This document shows positions 37,040 to 46,863 of a stretch of DNA of 64,000 nt, in pieces (positions within the stretch are counted from its first letter, which is position 1; each line of letters opens with the position of its first letter). This DNA comes from Sphingobacterium sp. JB170 (GTDB taxonomy: Bacteria > Bacteroidota > Bacteroidia > Sphingobacteriales > Sphingobacteriaceae). Made by a program: the position numbers and the translations under genes. Under the pieces are notes generated by a model, which searched no databases, was not told the DNA's origin, and saw nothing but the letters and a program-made list of their open reading frames with translations. The stretch covers positions 1-64,000 of the forward strand of contig NZ_FUKU01000057.1 of the NCBI RefSeq assembly GCF_900163865.1. The letters run 5' to 3'.

Positions 37040-37885
37040 ATGAAAAAAAGATTTTTAACGCTATTCGCCGCAGGAGTCATCTTTGTCTCCTTTAATGAAG
37101 CTTCGGCGCAGCTGCAACTCCCGCAAGCAAGCAGCACGACGAAAATTGAACAGGCTATCGGCATAAAAAACGTAACGCTCGTTTATCAACGACCGAACCT
37201 CAAGCAAAGGCAAGCCTTTGGTGGACTAGCACCGTACGACCAAGTATGGCGTACAGGCGCCAATAACATACCTGTGCTTACATTTGAAGAAGAAGTGACT
37301 ATCGGACAGGACAAAGTTCCTGCCGGCTCGTACGGTCTGTTCACGATTCCAAGAGAAAATGGAAACTGGACGATCATACTAAGCAGTAATCCAAAACAAT
37401 GGGGTGCATATGAATATAAGCAAGAAGAAGACTTTCTTCGTTTTGATGTAAAGGCGCAGCCGTTAAACGACCAAGTAGAGACTTTCACGATGGCTTTTGA
37501 AAACGTCACGCCACAGGGTGCTGACCTAAGCGTCGCTTGGGATAAGTCCAAAGCGTCGTTTCACATTGCAGTGGATCAATCCAAAGAAATAATCGCCGCT
37601 ATTGATCAAGCGATGCTCGGAGAGAAAAAACCGTACTTCCAGGCTGCGCAGTACTATTTCGTTAACAACCTAGACATCAACAAAGCACTCGAATGGGCTG
37701 CTAAAGCCGACGAGGGGAATTCCACTGCGCCCTACATTAAATACTGGAGAGCGCAAATTCAGCTTAAAGCAGGCGACAAAGCGGGCGCCATAGAAACCGC
37801 TACCCAGGGGCTCGAAATGGCTACTGCGGCTGACAATCAAGAGTATGTTAAATTAAACACGCAGGTGTTAAACCAGGCCAAGTAG
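37040..37885 (+). CDS. DUF2911 secreted protein
   Basis: A 281-residue exported protein with a signal peptide (about 1-23, ending ASAQ). Residues about 30-190 match DUF2911 (VTLVYQRPNLKQRQAFGGLAPYDQVWRTGANN; AGSYGLFTIP; WGAYEYKQEEDFLRFDV), a domain common in Bacteroidota. Residues 200-275 look like one or two TPR-type helix pairs (ALEWAAKADEGNSTAPYIKYWRAQIQLKAGDKAGAIETA). The function is unknown. Monocistronic with a strong terminator. Confidence 0.85.
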   Translation: MKKRFLTLFAAGVIFVSFNEASAQLQLPQASSTTKIEQAIGIKNVTLVYQRPNLKQRQAFGGLAPYDQVWRTGANNIPVLTFEEEVTIGQDKVPAGSYGLFTIPRENGNWTIILSSNPKQWGAYEYKQEEDFLRFDVKAQPLNDQVETFTMAFENVTPQGADLSVAWDKSKASFHIAVDQSKEIIAAIDQAMLGEKKPYFQAAQYYFVNNLDINKALEWAAKADEGNSTAPYIKYWRAQIQLKAGDKAGAIETATQGLEMATAADNQEYVKLNTQVLNQAK

Positions 37886-37920
37886 GGGTTCGTTAGGATT
37901 TACTTTTACAAAATATTTGC

Positions 37921-37954
37921 AGAGGGCACCATTACGTGGTTTGCCCTCTTTTTT
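37921..37954 (+). terminator. Intrinsic terminator between DUF2911 and ydiJ-like genes
   Basis: Stem AGAGGGCA over TGCCCTCT with a further ACC/GGT pairing inside, then six T residues. It also overlaps the end of the opposing dehydrogenase gene. Confidence 0.7.
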
Positions 37955-40868
37955 ATCCTTTTAGAGCTTGAAAAAGAATTTCTACCGGATGAAAGGCACG
38001 CTCGGCTACCCCTTCTTTTATCTGATGGCGGCAAGACGTACCGGGCGCCGCAATAATAGAGCCCTCGGGCCGAGCCTTGATCGCTGGGTAGAGCACTAAG
38101 TTTCCAATTTTCTGCGAGATGATGTAATGTTCCTTCTCGTATCCAAATGAGCCAGCCATCCCGCAGCATCCTGAAGGAATAATTTCGACGCTATAATTTA
38201 TCGGTAATGCGAGCGCTGCAGCTACCTTGTCCTGCAGCCCCCATGCTTTTTGCTGACAGTGTCCGTGCAGCATGATGTGCTTGGAACCCGTGGTAAACTG
38301 ATCACTACTGATGTTCCCCTGTTCCATTTGCAAACTTATAAATTCCTCTATGGTGAGCGCGCGGGTTGCTAATACATTTGCCTTGTCCAGCAAGCTTTCC
38401 TCGACCAGATCGACATATTCGTCGCGGAAGCTCAGTATTGCCGAGGGCTCTATACCAACTAAAAAAACCGTATCATCAATTAACTCCGAAAATAACCGTA
38501 CCTGCTTGTTGGCCAGCTTCTGCGCCTTCAACAGGAACCCTTTGGATATAAGCGCGCGGCCACTGACCGGGTGTTTAATAATTTGCACCGCAAAACCCAG
38601 ACGCTCGAGCAGCTCAACAGCCATTTTACCGATCTCCACGTCGTTGTAATTGGTAAACTCATCGACGAAAAGGTAGACGCTTTTTTGCCCTTTGGAATAC
38701 CGTTTTCCTTTGCGTGCAGAAAACCAGGCGCGCAGGCTTGTGCGCGCTACCTGCGGCAATTTCCGCTGGGGAGCGAAACCAATAGTCCCATTGATTGCCC
38801 GAGCGATCCAACCGATGCGCCTGAGCGCGTTGTATAACGGGGCAACAGGTGCTAATAGTGCTTGTACACGATCGATGTGTCCAATGAGCCAGCTTCTGAG
38901 TGGCACACCATTTTCCTGATAGTACGCTTGTTGAAAATCGCCTTTAATTTTCGCCATATCCACATTGGACGGGCATTCTGACTTACAACCTTTACAGCTT
39001 ATACACAGGTCCAAAACTTCTTTTATTTGGGGGTGATCCAGCGGATTGGCATTATTGGAGTTGTATAGCACCTCGCGCAAAATATTTGCGCGCGCTCGCG
39101 TGGTATCTTTTTCATCGAGCGTTGCCATGTAACTCGGACACATCGTCCCACCCACACGGTGTGTTTTTCGACAATCGCCCGAACCATTACACTGCTCTAT
39201 ATGCTGGAGAATATTCTGCTGACCATAGCGGTAAACCGAACGAATTTCGCGCGCGGGCGCACGCTGATAGCGCAGCGAACTATCCATAGGCGGGGTATCC
39301 ACAATTTTGTTTGGGTTAAATATCCCGCCCGGATCCCATGCCCGTTTAATATCCTTTAGCAGCCCATAATTATGCATCCCGATCATGGTGGCTATAAATT
39401 CCCCGCGCAGACGACCATCGCCATGCTCCCCGCTTAGCGAGCCGCGATATTTCTTCACTAAATGGGCAACCTCGGTAGCCACCGTTCTAAACTGAGCACG
39501 TCCCTGGTTAGTTTTGAGATTGAGAATAGGTCGCAGGTGCAATTCACCGGTTGCCGCATGCGCATAATGCACGGTATATAAACCTTTTTTTGCAAGTAAG
39601 TCGTCGAGCTCCGCGATATACTCGGGAAGGTCCTTCACGTCTACCGCCGTATCTTCGATCACCGAGACCGGTTTGTCATCCCCTGGGACGTTACTAAGTA
39701 GACCGAGCCCTGCCTTTCGTAGACTCCACACCTGCTTTTTTTGTGCGCCTGTGACCAAAGGAAAATGATAGCCCAACTCCTTGCTTCGCAAGTCTTGCTC
39801 CAGGGCTGCAGCTTTACGCTGCACCGTTGCAAGGTCTACCCCATCAAACTCAATGACTAATATCGCCGCGGGATTACCCAATACAAAAAAGCGGTTGTTA
39901 CGCTGCTCGAGATTATCCTTGGTCCGCTCAAGGATATGGTGATCAATCAACTCGCAAACCAGTGGTTTATGCTCTAGGGCCACGATATTTGCCTGCAAGG
40001 CTTCCTGAACACTGTGAAAATGAATACAAAGAAGAGCGGATGGATCTACTGGTTTTGGAAGTACGCCGAGCTTAATTTCGGTGATCAGCGCGAGTGTTCC
40101 TTCGGAGCCACACAGCAGCTTACAAAAGTTAAACGGCTGGGCACCCGCAATAAAGGGGTCGCTTTCTAAGAGTAGATCCAGCGCAAATCCTGTATTGCGG
40201 CGTGGGATCGTCCTTTTAGGGAACTCGTTGCGTATTTGCTGCTGATTGTCGAAATTTGAAAGCATCGAGCGGATATGGCGATAAAGTGCTCCTTCTAAAC
40301 TCTGTAGTGCACACTTGTCGATAAAATCATCGAAAGTTAAGGCCGAAAAGGATACCTGCGTGCCATCGGACAGCAGCGCGGTTATCTCCAGGGTATGGTC
40401 GCGCGTACTGCCATATACGAGCGAATTGGATCCACACGAGTTATTTCCTACCATACCGCCAATCATTGCCCGGTTTGCGGTTGAGGTTTCTGGTCCGAAA
40501 TACAAATCGCGCTCAGCCAGGAACATATTCAGTTCATCACGGATAACGCCAGGTTCTACGCGCACCCACCCTTGTTGTTCATTTAGCTCCAGAATTTTTG
40601 TGAAATGACGCGAAACATCCACGACGATTCCTGCGCCAACCACCTGCCCGGCGAGGGAGGTTCCTGCGGCTCGAGGAATTAAGGATACTTGATGTAGATT
40701 TGCAAATTCGATAAGCTTTTTCAGATCGCCCGACCCCTTTGGCATAGCCACGGCAAGTGGCATCTGGTGATAGGCCGAAGCATCCGTAGCGTATATGGTA
40801 CGCATTGCCTGATCCCAGTGGAGCTCGCCAGCCAGCTGCTCCGCTAACACGTTCAACGCTCTTTCCAT
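37953..40868 (-). CDS. FAD/Fe-S D-2-hydroxyacid dehydrogenase, YdiJ-like (probable D-2-hydroxyglutarate dehydrogenase)
   Basis: A 971-residue flavo-iron-sulfur enzyme, close to the length of E. coli YdiJ. The N-terminal half is a GlcD/PCMH-type FAD domain (PRAAGTSLAGQVVGAGIVVDVS; GGMVGNNSCGSNSLVYGSTRDH) with its C-terminal cap (LSGEHGDGRLRGEF). Then come ferredoxin-like cysteines (CNGSGDC-x-C region; CISCKGCKSECPSN) and a C-terminal CCG domain (LHGHCQQKAWG; PSGCCGMAGSFGYE). YdiJ-family members oxidise D-2-hydroxyglutarate to 2-oxoglutarate. It lies 13 bases after a DUF1338 gene whose product would make that substrate, which strongly supports the assignment over D-lactate dehydrogenase. Confidence 0.88.
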   Translation of the reverse strand: MERALNVLAEQLAGELHWDQAMRTIYATDASAYHQMPLAVAMPKGSGDLKKLIEFANLHQVSLIPRAAGTSLAGQVVGAGIVVDVSRHFTKILELNEQQGWVRVEPGVIRDELNMFLAERDLYFGPETSTANRAMIGGMVGNNSCGSNSLVYGSTRDHTLEITALLSDGTQVSFSALTFDDFIDKCALQSLEGALYRHIRSMLSNFDNQQQIRNEFPKRTIPRRNTGFALDLLLESDPFIAGAQPFNFCKLLCGSEGTLALITEIKLGVLPKPVDPSALLCIHFHSVQEALQANIVALEHKPLVCELIDHHILERTKDNLEQRNNRFFVLGNPAAILVIEFDGVDLATVQRKAAALEQDLRSKELGYHFPLVTGAQKKQVWSLRKAGLGLLSNVPGDDKPVSVIEDTAVDVKDLPEYIAELDDLLAKKGLYTVHYAHAATGELHLRPILNLKTNQGRAQFRTVATEVAHLVKKYRGSLSGEHGDGRLRGEFIATMIGMHNYGLLKDIKRAWDPGGIFNPNKIVDTPPMDSSLRYQRAPAREIRSVYRYGQQNILQHIEQCNGSGDCRKTHRVGGTMCPSYMATLDEKDTTRARANILREVLYNSNNANPLDHPQIKEVLDLCISCKGCKSECPSNVDMAKIKGDFQQAYYQENGVPLRSWLIGHIDRVQALLAPVAPLYNALRRIGWIARAINGTIGFAPQRKLPQVARTSLRAWFSARKGKRYSKGQKSVYLFVDEFTNYNDVEIGKMAVELLERLGFAVQIIKHPVSGRALISKGFLLKAQKLANKQVRLFSELIDDTVFLVGIEPSAILSFRDEYVDLVEESLLDKANVLATRALTIEEFISLQMEQGNISSDQFTTGSKHIMLHGHCQQKAWGLQDKVAAALALPINYSVEIIPSGCCGMAGSFGYEKEHYIISQKIGNLVLYPAIKARPEGSIIAAPGTSCRHQIKEGVAERAFHPVEILFQALKG

Positions 40869-40881
40869 CGCTTAGGAGTTG

Positions 40882-41799
40882 CTACTGCTTGCCTGCACCC
40901 TTAATCTGATCGGTATAGGTGCTCTCAAAGATTCTGTCGGCGTTGTTTACTTCGAAGCCATCACGCCGGTGTTTAGCCTTAATTTCGGATTCGGGAAGGT
41001 CTTTGTACTTGGGTAAAACCCCACGTTCGGCGAATTCGACATAGCTTCCAGCAATCTCGAGTTTCACCCCATCGGCGAAAGACGCCTCATACAGGGCCGA
41101 TATGGTGCTACTTTGACGCAACAAACCGTCGTCACTTGTTTTTATCTTCCCCCCTGCGCTATTGAGTTTTATGCCTATACTTTCTAAAAAGGCATTAAAT
41201 TCTTCAAGTGTATTGTACCCCTGTTTGAGCTCGTGGATACTAATGGTGTAGTGGTTTAAATAATAGCGGTTATAAATTACCCACGCGGCATATTCACTCT
41301 CTTGAAGCAGCTGTTTGTAGTCCGCTGAGGTCGGCAATTCCCAGAGTGGGTGTTGGAGAAAAGCTGCCACCTGCTTGCCATCATTGAGATCTAGTGCGTT
41401 GAGTGGGTCGGTGGTTATTTTAGCAGTATACTGACTTATTATCTGCTGGGCAGCTTCGCTAAGAGCCGTCACGATCAGCTCGGACACAAAGATCCGGGGG
41501 TACCCCTCTTCTGGTGGAGAATACCAGTATGCATCGAGCTTCTTACCCTCAAAGTGATAAGCATCTTCGCGCTTATAGCCATAGGCGAGAAAAATCTTTT
41601 CAAACGAGGCTATCCCCAGGTGATCTACGCCTAGCGTGCGGAAAGCAATATGATCGTTTACAATGTCTTGCTGCGTAGAGATCACGCCGCGATCGAGGAG
41701 TTCATCGGTGATGCGGGACACATCTTTCACATTGCGGCTGTAGTGGTCGAACAAGTCGTTTAGCACGATATCTAATGGATTTTGCTGATCGAAATGCAT
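40882..41799 (-). CDS. DUF1338 protein, 2-oxoadipate dioxygenase/decarboxylase (HglS-like)
   Basis: A 305-residue protein from the ATG at 41799; two codons of extension would need a TTG. DUF1338 marks include NDHIAFRTLGVDHLGI near the N-terminus (metal-ligand histidine), RIFVSELIV, and the glutamate-rich C-terminal strand SYVEFAERGVLP. Family member HglS of Pseudomonas is an iron enzyme that converts 2-oxoadipate to D-2-hydroxyglutarate in lysine breakdown. It sits immediately upstream of a YdiJ-like D-2-hydroxyglutarate dehydrogenase. No other lysine-catabolism gene is in the window, so the source of 2-oxoadipate is not shown. Confidence 0.85.
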   Translation of the reverse strand: MHFDQQNPLDIVLNDLFDHYSRNVKDVSRITDELLDRGVISTQQDIVNDHIAFRTLGVDHLGIASFEKIFLAYGYKREDAYHFEGKKLDAYWYSPPEEGYPRIFVSELIVTALSEAAQQIISQYTAKITTDPLNALDLNDGKQVAAFLQHPLWELPTSADYKQLLQESEYAAWVIYNRYYLNHYTISIHELKQGYNTLEEFNAFLESIGIKLNSAGGKIKTSDDGLLRQSSTISALYEASFADGVKLEIAGSYVEFAERGVLPKYKDLPESEIKAKHRRDGFEVNNADRIFESTYTDQIKGAGKQ

Positions 41800-41910
41800 A
41801 ATCAAAAATTTAGAGGTTCACTGGTTCTAATTTACAAAATGATTCGCAGAAACTAAACAAATAACATACAATATTCTCTAAAACGAATATCCAACAGAAT
41901 AAGAGCCGAT

Positions 41911-42705
41911 TTACAAGCCCTCATTTAGAAGCCTCTCCAGTTCATCGGGCGAGAGATTCATATTGACGTTCCCGTCTTGGGCTAGAGATATCTCACCTGT
42001 TTCTTCGGAAACAATTACGGATATTGCCTCGGACACTTCTGTCACACCAATGGCAGCGCGGTGGCGTAGCCCAAATTGAGGCGGAAGGTCATCACTATCG
42101 GAAATCGGCAATACACTGCTAGCCGTCATAATCCGGAAATCTACAATTACCACGGCACCGTCATGGAGCGGGCTATTTTTGAAAAAAATCGCTTCCAACA
42201 ACCGTTTGGAAACTGGCGCGTCAATATATTCACCGCTCGTCTGGTAGTACTCTTCATCGAAATAACGCGAGAAGACTAACAGCGCACCGGTTCGCGATTT
42301 GGACATGCTTCGGCATGCATCAATGATAGGTTTTAGGCGCTCACTATTGTCAACATGACTGGTCTTCTTATTACCCAGAAATGACCAAAACACTTTCTTT
42401 CGGCGCAGCGAAATATTTTTACCAATATGGATCAAAAACCTACGGATCTCTTGCTGAAACACCACAATTAAGGCAATGGATCCCACCGAGATAAAACCAC
42501 CGAAGATCTCTGTCAACAGGCGCATCTCCATTTGCTTGACGACTAAAAATACGCCATAAAATAAGGCAACGCCAATTAAAATATTAACCGCAATTGTGCC
42601 TTTAATGAGCGAATAAATGTAGTATATGATAATCGCGACCAGCAAGATATCAATGATATCGAGCAAACGAAAGCCATTTACGATATTGGGATCAAATTTT
42701 TCCAT
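41911..42705 (-). CDS. cdaA: Diadenylate cyclase CdaA
   Basis: A 264-residue membrane-anchored enzyme that makes cyclic di-AMP from two ATP. Three hydrophobic segments lie in residues 10-95; the DAC (DisA_N) domain follows with the two signature motifs, DGAVVIV (HDGA type) and RHRAAIG, then SEETGEISLA. Length and order match CdaA/DacA. In Bacteroidota it often follows folP; here its upstream neighbour is the divergent pdxJ, and no CdaR/GlmM partner is adjacent. Confidence 0.94.
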   Translation of the reverse strand: MEKFDPNIVNGFRLLDIIDILLVAIIIYYIYSLIKGTIAVNILIGVALFYGVFLVVKQMEMRLLTEIFGGFISVGSIALIVVFQQEIRRFLIHIGKNISLRRKKVFWSFLGNKKTSHVDNSERLKPIIDACRSMSKSRTGALLVFSRYFDEEYYQTSGEYIDAPVSKRLLEAIFFKNSPLHDGAVVIVDFRIMTASSVLPISDSDDLPPQFGLRHRAAIGVTEVSEAISVIVSEETGEISLAQDGNVNMNLSPDELERLLNEGL

Positions 42706-42865
42706 GTGCTAGTTGACTGCAATTTAGCAAAAATAGGCGATGTTTTTCTTCCGCGCGAATTAAATTATCGATAGATGCTATTTAAGGGGCGGAAAATGCA
42801 CGATGCGCCCGCTACAGCGAGCGGGTATAAGCGAAAACATGGATTCAGAAACCAGGAAAATTAAA

Positions 42866-42873
42866 TATATTTG
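42866..42873 (+). promoter_or_regulatory. -7 box of pdxJ
   Basis: TATATTTG matches TAnnTTTG fully and lies 25 bases before the chosen ATG at 42899. No clear -33 word. The position excludes the upstream in-frame start at 42803. Confidence 0.45.
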
Positions 42874-42898
42874 TAGAAACAATCAAAAGTTTATCAAA

Positions 42899-43618
42899 AT
42901 GACAAAATTATCCGTCAACATCAATAAAATAGCCACGTTGCGCAATTCTAGAGGTGGGAATGTCCCAAACTTGCTTTCGGTTGCCTTAGACTGTGAAAGA
43001 TTCGGTGCGCAGGGAATCACTGTGCACCCGCGTCCCGACGAACGACACATTCGCTATCAGGATGTGTACGATCTAAAAGCTGAGATTGCCACCGAGTTTA
43101 ACATCGAGGGAAACTGCCAAGAGCAAAAATTTATCGACCTAGTTCTTGCTAACAAACCCACCCAAGTCACATTAGTCCCCGATGCACTCGGACAGATTAC
43201 CTCGAACCACGGCTGGGATACGATCACCAACAAGCGCTATCTCCAAGAGACGGTCAAGCGCTTCAAAGACCAAGGTATTCGTGTCTCGATATTTGTTGAC
43301 CCGGATGAACAGATGATCGAAGCCGCTGCGGAGACTGGAACCGATCGGGTGGAACTGTACACCGAAAGCTATGCCACAAATTATACGACTGACGCTCAGA
43401 AAGCTATTGAACCATACGTCAAGGCCGCGCAAAAAGCGCAGCAGGTCGGATTAGGGCTCAATGCAGGGCACGATCTAGATTTAAATAATTTAAGCTATTT
43501 CAGCAAACATATCCCGGGCTTACTAGAAGTCAGTATTGGTCACGCGTTAATTGCTGACGCGCTATACTTAGGGCTCCCAGAAACAATAGAACATTATTTA
43601 GCAGCCTTGAGGTCGTAA
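42899..43618 (+). CDS. pdxJ: Pyridoxine 5'-phosphate synthase
   Basis: A 239-residue cytosolic TIM-barrel enzyme from the ATG at 42899 ([20 protein letters not shown]), the normal PdxJ length. It condenses 3-amino-1-hydroxyacetone phosphate with deoxyxylulose 5-phosphate in the DXP-dependent vitamin B6 pathway. Visible marks are [48 protein letters not shown] and [12 protein letters not shown]. An upstream in-frame start adds 32 residues across the promoter and was rejected. Confidence 0.96.
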   Translation: MTKLSVNINKIATLRNSRGGNVPNLLSVALDCERFGAQGITVHPRPDERHIRYQDVYDLKAEIATEFNIEGNCQEQKFIDLVLANKPTQVTLVPDALGQITSNHGWDTITNKRYLQETVKRFKDQGIRVSIFVDPDEQMIEAAAETGTDRVELYTESYATNYTTDAQKAIEPYVKAAQKAQQVGLGLNAGHDLDLNNLSYFSKHIPGLLEVSIGHALIADALYLGLPETIEHYLAALRS

Positions 43619-43694
43619 ATAATGATCCACGCCGCTTAAGATAATTCCGTCATATTTAATTAGGGAAGCTACTTTGAGTACGCACGCGGCGCAT

Positions 43695-43744
43695 TAATAA
43701 AGCAGGGGCAGAAATCTTTACGAGTTCTGCCCCTTGCTTTATTG
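43695..43744. terminator. Bidirectional terminator between pdxJ and lepB
   Basis: A long inverted repeat: AATAAAGCA-GGGGCAGAA over TTCTGCCCC-TTGCTTTATT with a short loop, AT-rich at both ends so that each strand has a T run. It serves the converging pdxJ and lepB transcripts. Confidence 0.7.
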
Positions 43745-43763
43745 ATTTATCCACTAAAAGTTA

Positions 43764-45263
43764 TTAGTGGATCCCTTTAAAGATTCTATTCCATCTAATT
43801 TTCGAAAGGAATGTACCATCTTTATCCCAGCTCATCCAGGTGAAAAGTGCTTTCCCTACGATATGATCTTCGGGCACAAATCCCCAGCCACGTGAATCCA
43901 GGGAGTTGTGACGGTTATCCCCCATCATCCAATAGTAATTCTGTTTGAACGTATATGTTTTAGCTGGCGCACCGTTGATATAATAATCCTCGCCTTTCTT
44001 TTCAAAACTGTTGCCTTCGTAATCACGTATCACCCGTCCGTACAATGGAGCCGTAAGTGAATCTAGTGAGATTGTCGCTCCGGCTGCAGGGATTAATATC
44101 GGTCCAAAGTTATCGTAGTTCCAATTAAAATGCTTATTGTGTGGATATGTCGTCCCTTGACTCTCTTCCGGGCTAAGTACGCCCGACTCTACACGCTGCA
44201 CGTTGCTCCAGGAGCGCACAACTTCCGCTTCTTGGGCCGTCATATGTAGCTGATACACGCCTGGTTGTCCTTGTGCATATTCGATACGCATATCTTTCAG
44301 TCGCTCTGGGTTCAAACCCGACTGATCGGTGAACACGTAGTAATCCATCTGCATTTCCTCTGGAATCTGAGCTGTCTCGCCGTTTATATATAGTATAGCA
44401 TTCGCCATCGATACTTTGTCTCCAGGCATACCCACGCAGCGTTTGATATAGTTTTCACGTTTATCTATTGGGCGCGTGGTTATAGTAAACTGATTATTTA
44501 CCACATCCGCACCGTACTCTCGGACAAGGTCACTATAGGTTTGCTCCTGTGCTTCGAGCGCCACCGTATCACCGGCAGGAAAGTTAAATACAACAACGTC
44601 GTTACGTTTGATGTTTTGAAATCCTGGAAGACGCTTGTAAGGAAGTTTAACAATCTCCGAATATGCTTTGCCGCCTGTAATCGGCATGGTATGGTGGGCA
44701 AATGGAAAGGCAATGGGTGTCATGGGTACGCGCGGGCCGTAATTCAACTTGCTCACAAACAGAAAATCACCTACAAGCAGGCTTCGCTCCATCGATCCGG
44801 TAGGAATCATGTAGGCCTCAATTAAAAAGCCACGTATTAGTGTTGCTGCTACCGTTGCAAAGATGATGGCATCTGCCCACTCGCGCCCCACCGACTTGTG
44901 ATAAGGATATTTCTTACTAAACTCCTCGGTATTAGCGGGTCCCAAATATTTAACATCTTTATCATGGCCCCAAAGCGGAAGGAAAATAAAAGGCAGGACG
45001 ATTGCTACGGCTGTTTCCCAAAATCTTCTTTTGCCGAACGATTTTAAAAAATCTAAATACAGACCATAAAATACAAATATGTTGACAATAGGAACGATCA
45101 ACAGAATTACCCACCATTTGGGGCGACTGGTAAGTTCTGCCATCACATACTCTCGGTAGAATGGGATGATTGCTTCCCAGCCTTGTTTGCCTGCTTTCTT
45201 ATACAGTAACCACAACCCATATAAGGAGGCGATTGTTGTTACGGTAAAAATGATATACCACAT
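43764..45263 (-). CDS. lepB: Signal peptidase I
   Basis: A 499-residue inner membrane protease, long as is usual in Bacteroidota. Hydrophobic segments at the N-terminus (1-20, 45-75, 85-105) and one before the catalytic domain (about 130-150). The catalytic serine lies in YMIPTGSMERSLLVGDFLFVSK, the general-base lysine in IKRNDVVVFNFP, and the C-terminal box is WMMGDNRHNSLDSRGWG. The middle contains an insert of over 150 residues between boxes. It cleaves signal peptides of exported proteins. Last gene of the parA-parB-DUF5683-dapB-lepB string. Confidence 0.95.
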   Translation of the reverse strand: MWYIIFTVTTIASLYGLWLLYKKAGKQGWEAIIPFYREYVMAELTSRPKWWVILLIVPIVNIFVFYGLYLDFLKSFGKRRFWETAVAIVLPFIFLPLWGHDKDVKYLGPANTEEFSKKYPYHKSVGREWADAIIFATVAATLIRGFLIEAYMIPTGSMERSLLVGDFLFVSKLNYGPRVPMTPIAFPFAHHTMPITGGKAYSEIVKLPYKRLPGFQNIKRNDVVVFNFPAGDTVALEAQEQTYSDLVREYGADVVNNQFTITTRPIDKRENYIKRCVGMPGDKVSMANAILYINGETAQIPEEMQMDYYVFTDQSGLNPERLKDMRIEYAQGQPGVYQLHMTAQEAEVVRSWSNVQRVESGVLSPEESQGTTYPHNKHFNWNYDNFGPILIPAAGATISLDSLTAPLYGRVIRDYEGNSFEKKGEDYYINGAPAKTYTFKQNYYWMMGDNRHNSLDSRGWGFVPEDHIVGKALFTWMSWDKDGTFLSKIRWNRIFKGIH

Positions 45264-45332
45264 ATTATATTATTAGAATGTCAAAAAATTATAAGTCCTT
45301 GCTAATTTATTCAAATGCTCACAAGGGAAGCG

Positions 45333-46076
45333 CTATACATTAAAATCGAAAATATCGGTTACTTGATAAAACCCTTGTTTGCCGACCAACCATTCCGAGG
45401 CAACAACCGCACCAAGTGCGAATCCTGCTCGCGAATGCGCGGTATGCTTAAATTCTAACTGATCCACTTCGGAGCTGTACAATACCGTGTGGGTTCCGGG
45501 AACCTCCTCTATTCGGTTGCTCTCGATGAGCAGCTCGCTAGCTCCCGGTATGACTTCCGGACCATCGTCAGCGACACTGTTCACCCATTTCTGTTTATTA
45601 TCGAGCCCTTCGATAATTCCTTCAGCAATGGTTATCGCTGTACCGCTGGGCGCATCAAGTTTATGAATATGATGGATCTCTTCTACTTGAACATCATACT
45701 GTTTGTACGGGTTCATCACTTTGGCTAGCAGTTTATTGATATGGAAAAAGATATTCACACCGATACTGAAGTTTGACCCATAAAGCAAAGCATGCCCATC
45801 TTGCATACACCTAGCTTTGATGTCTTCGAGCTGGTCGTACCATCCCGTCGTACCCACAACAACAGGAAGATCAGCCTGAAAACACAGGTTAATGTTATCG
45901 ATTGCCGCCGCCGGTTCACTAAAATCGATCGCCACATCGGCCTGTTGTAGCTGCTGCGCTGTTACGGACTCCCGATTATCCTTATCGATGACAAGAAGAA
46001 TTTCGTGGCCACGTTTGGTCGCAAACTTTTCAATCAGTTGCCCCATTTTCCCGTATCCTAAAAGCACTATTTTCAT
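45333..46076 (-). CDS. dapB: 4-hydroxy-tetrahydrodipicolinate reductase
   Basis: A 247-residue cytosolic NAD(P)H-dependent reductase of the diaminopimelate/lysine pathway. The N-terminal dinucleotide fold begins KIVLLGYGKMGQLI; the substrate-binding signature is EEIHHIHKLDAPSGTA with the catalytic histidine and lysine; AHSRAGFALGAV lies near the C-terminus. Slightly shorter than the E. coli enzyme (273), as is normal for Bacteroidota. It lies between DUF5683 (20 bases) and lepB (70 bases) on one strand. Confidence 0.96.
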   Translation of the reverse strand: MKIVLLGYGKMGQLIEKFATKRGHEILLVIDKDNRESVTAQQLQQADVAIDFSEPAAAIDNINLCFQADLPVVVGTTGWYDQLEDIKARCMQDGHALLYGSNFSIGVNIFFHINKLLAKVMNPYKQYDVQVEEIHHIHKLDAPSGTAITIAEGIIEGLDNKQKWVNSVADDGPEVIPGASELLIESNRIEEVPGTHTVLYSSEVDQLEFKHTAHSRAGFALGAVVASEWLVGKQGFYQVTDIFDFNV

Positions 46077-46095
46077 AATTATGTCTTGGTTATTG

Positions 46096-46863
46096 TTAGT
46101 TCAAGTTCATCGTTAGCTTAACTCCCGGAGTTACGCCATAGCCGCCAAGAAAACTACGGTTGGCATAACTATTTGAAGGCAGTAAAGTCGGGCTAACTTT
46201 CATCGTAATGGCCGTACCTATATCCCATCGATTCTTAAGCATCGAATCGACATAGGCCTCCACCACATTCAACCCCCACCAGCCGGCCGTCACTAATATG
46301 GTTAAATCGCGGTTTCGGCGAGCATAATCTTTCTGCTTAACCAGCCCTTCAATGGACCGGTAATTCTGCAAATCGGGATCTTGAAAACCTTCATTATTGT
46401 TCTCTACCCGATAGGCCAGCTCATTCAGAAACTTGGTGTAATACCAATGCCAATAATCGAAAACCAGGTAAGCACCCACAAATCCACCATAAATGACAGG
46501 CACTTTTACCCACCACAATCCTTTATTGGTGTGCTGTCCCCATCCAGGCAGAATCAACGACCGCTTCCACGCAACACGCGAAAGGCGCTCTATTTCTAGT
46601 CGCGCCGAATCCTTTTTTATTCCGTTGTAATAATATTTTTCCTGTTCCTTTTCAGCCGCTACGCGTGCCCTACGCTCCTTACGCGTTTCCTTTACCGTGT
46701 CTTGCTCGGCAAGTACGGAGTCGGCTTTAACGGTATCTGCCGCTATACTATCGACTGGGGTGGCAACGGGCTCCATTTGTGCGGTATCGACTTGATCCGG
46801 CTGTTGCGCAAGCACCATGCAATGCAGACCGGCAACAAAAAATAGTAACAGTATGTAGCGCAT
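46096..46863 (-). CDS. DUF5683 membrane protein
   Basis: A 255-residue protein with a signal peptide (about 1-19, ending VLAQ), a charged low-complexity linker (residues 20-85, acidic then KETRKERRARVAAEKEQEK) and a C-terminal DUF5683 domain (SLILPGWGQHTNKGLWWVKVPVIYGGF) with two or three membrane segments. Function unknown. Its ATG overlaps the parB stop by one base (TAATG), so it is translated with parB. The same neighbours recur in many Bacteroidota genomes. Confidence 0.85.
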   Translation of the reverse strand: MRYILLLFFVAGLHCMVLAQQPDQVDTAQMEPVATPVDSIAADTVKADSVLAEQDTVKETRKERRARVAAEKEQEKYYYNGIKKDSARLEIERLSRVAWKRSLILPGWGQHTNKGLWWVKVPVIYGGFVGAYLVFDYWHWYYTKFLNELAYRVENNNEGFQDPDLQNYRSIEGLVKQKDYARRNRDLTILVTAGWWGLNVVEAYVDSMLKNRWDIGTAITMKVSPTLLPSNSYANRSFLGGYGVTPGVKLTMNLN

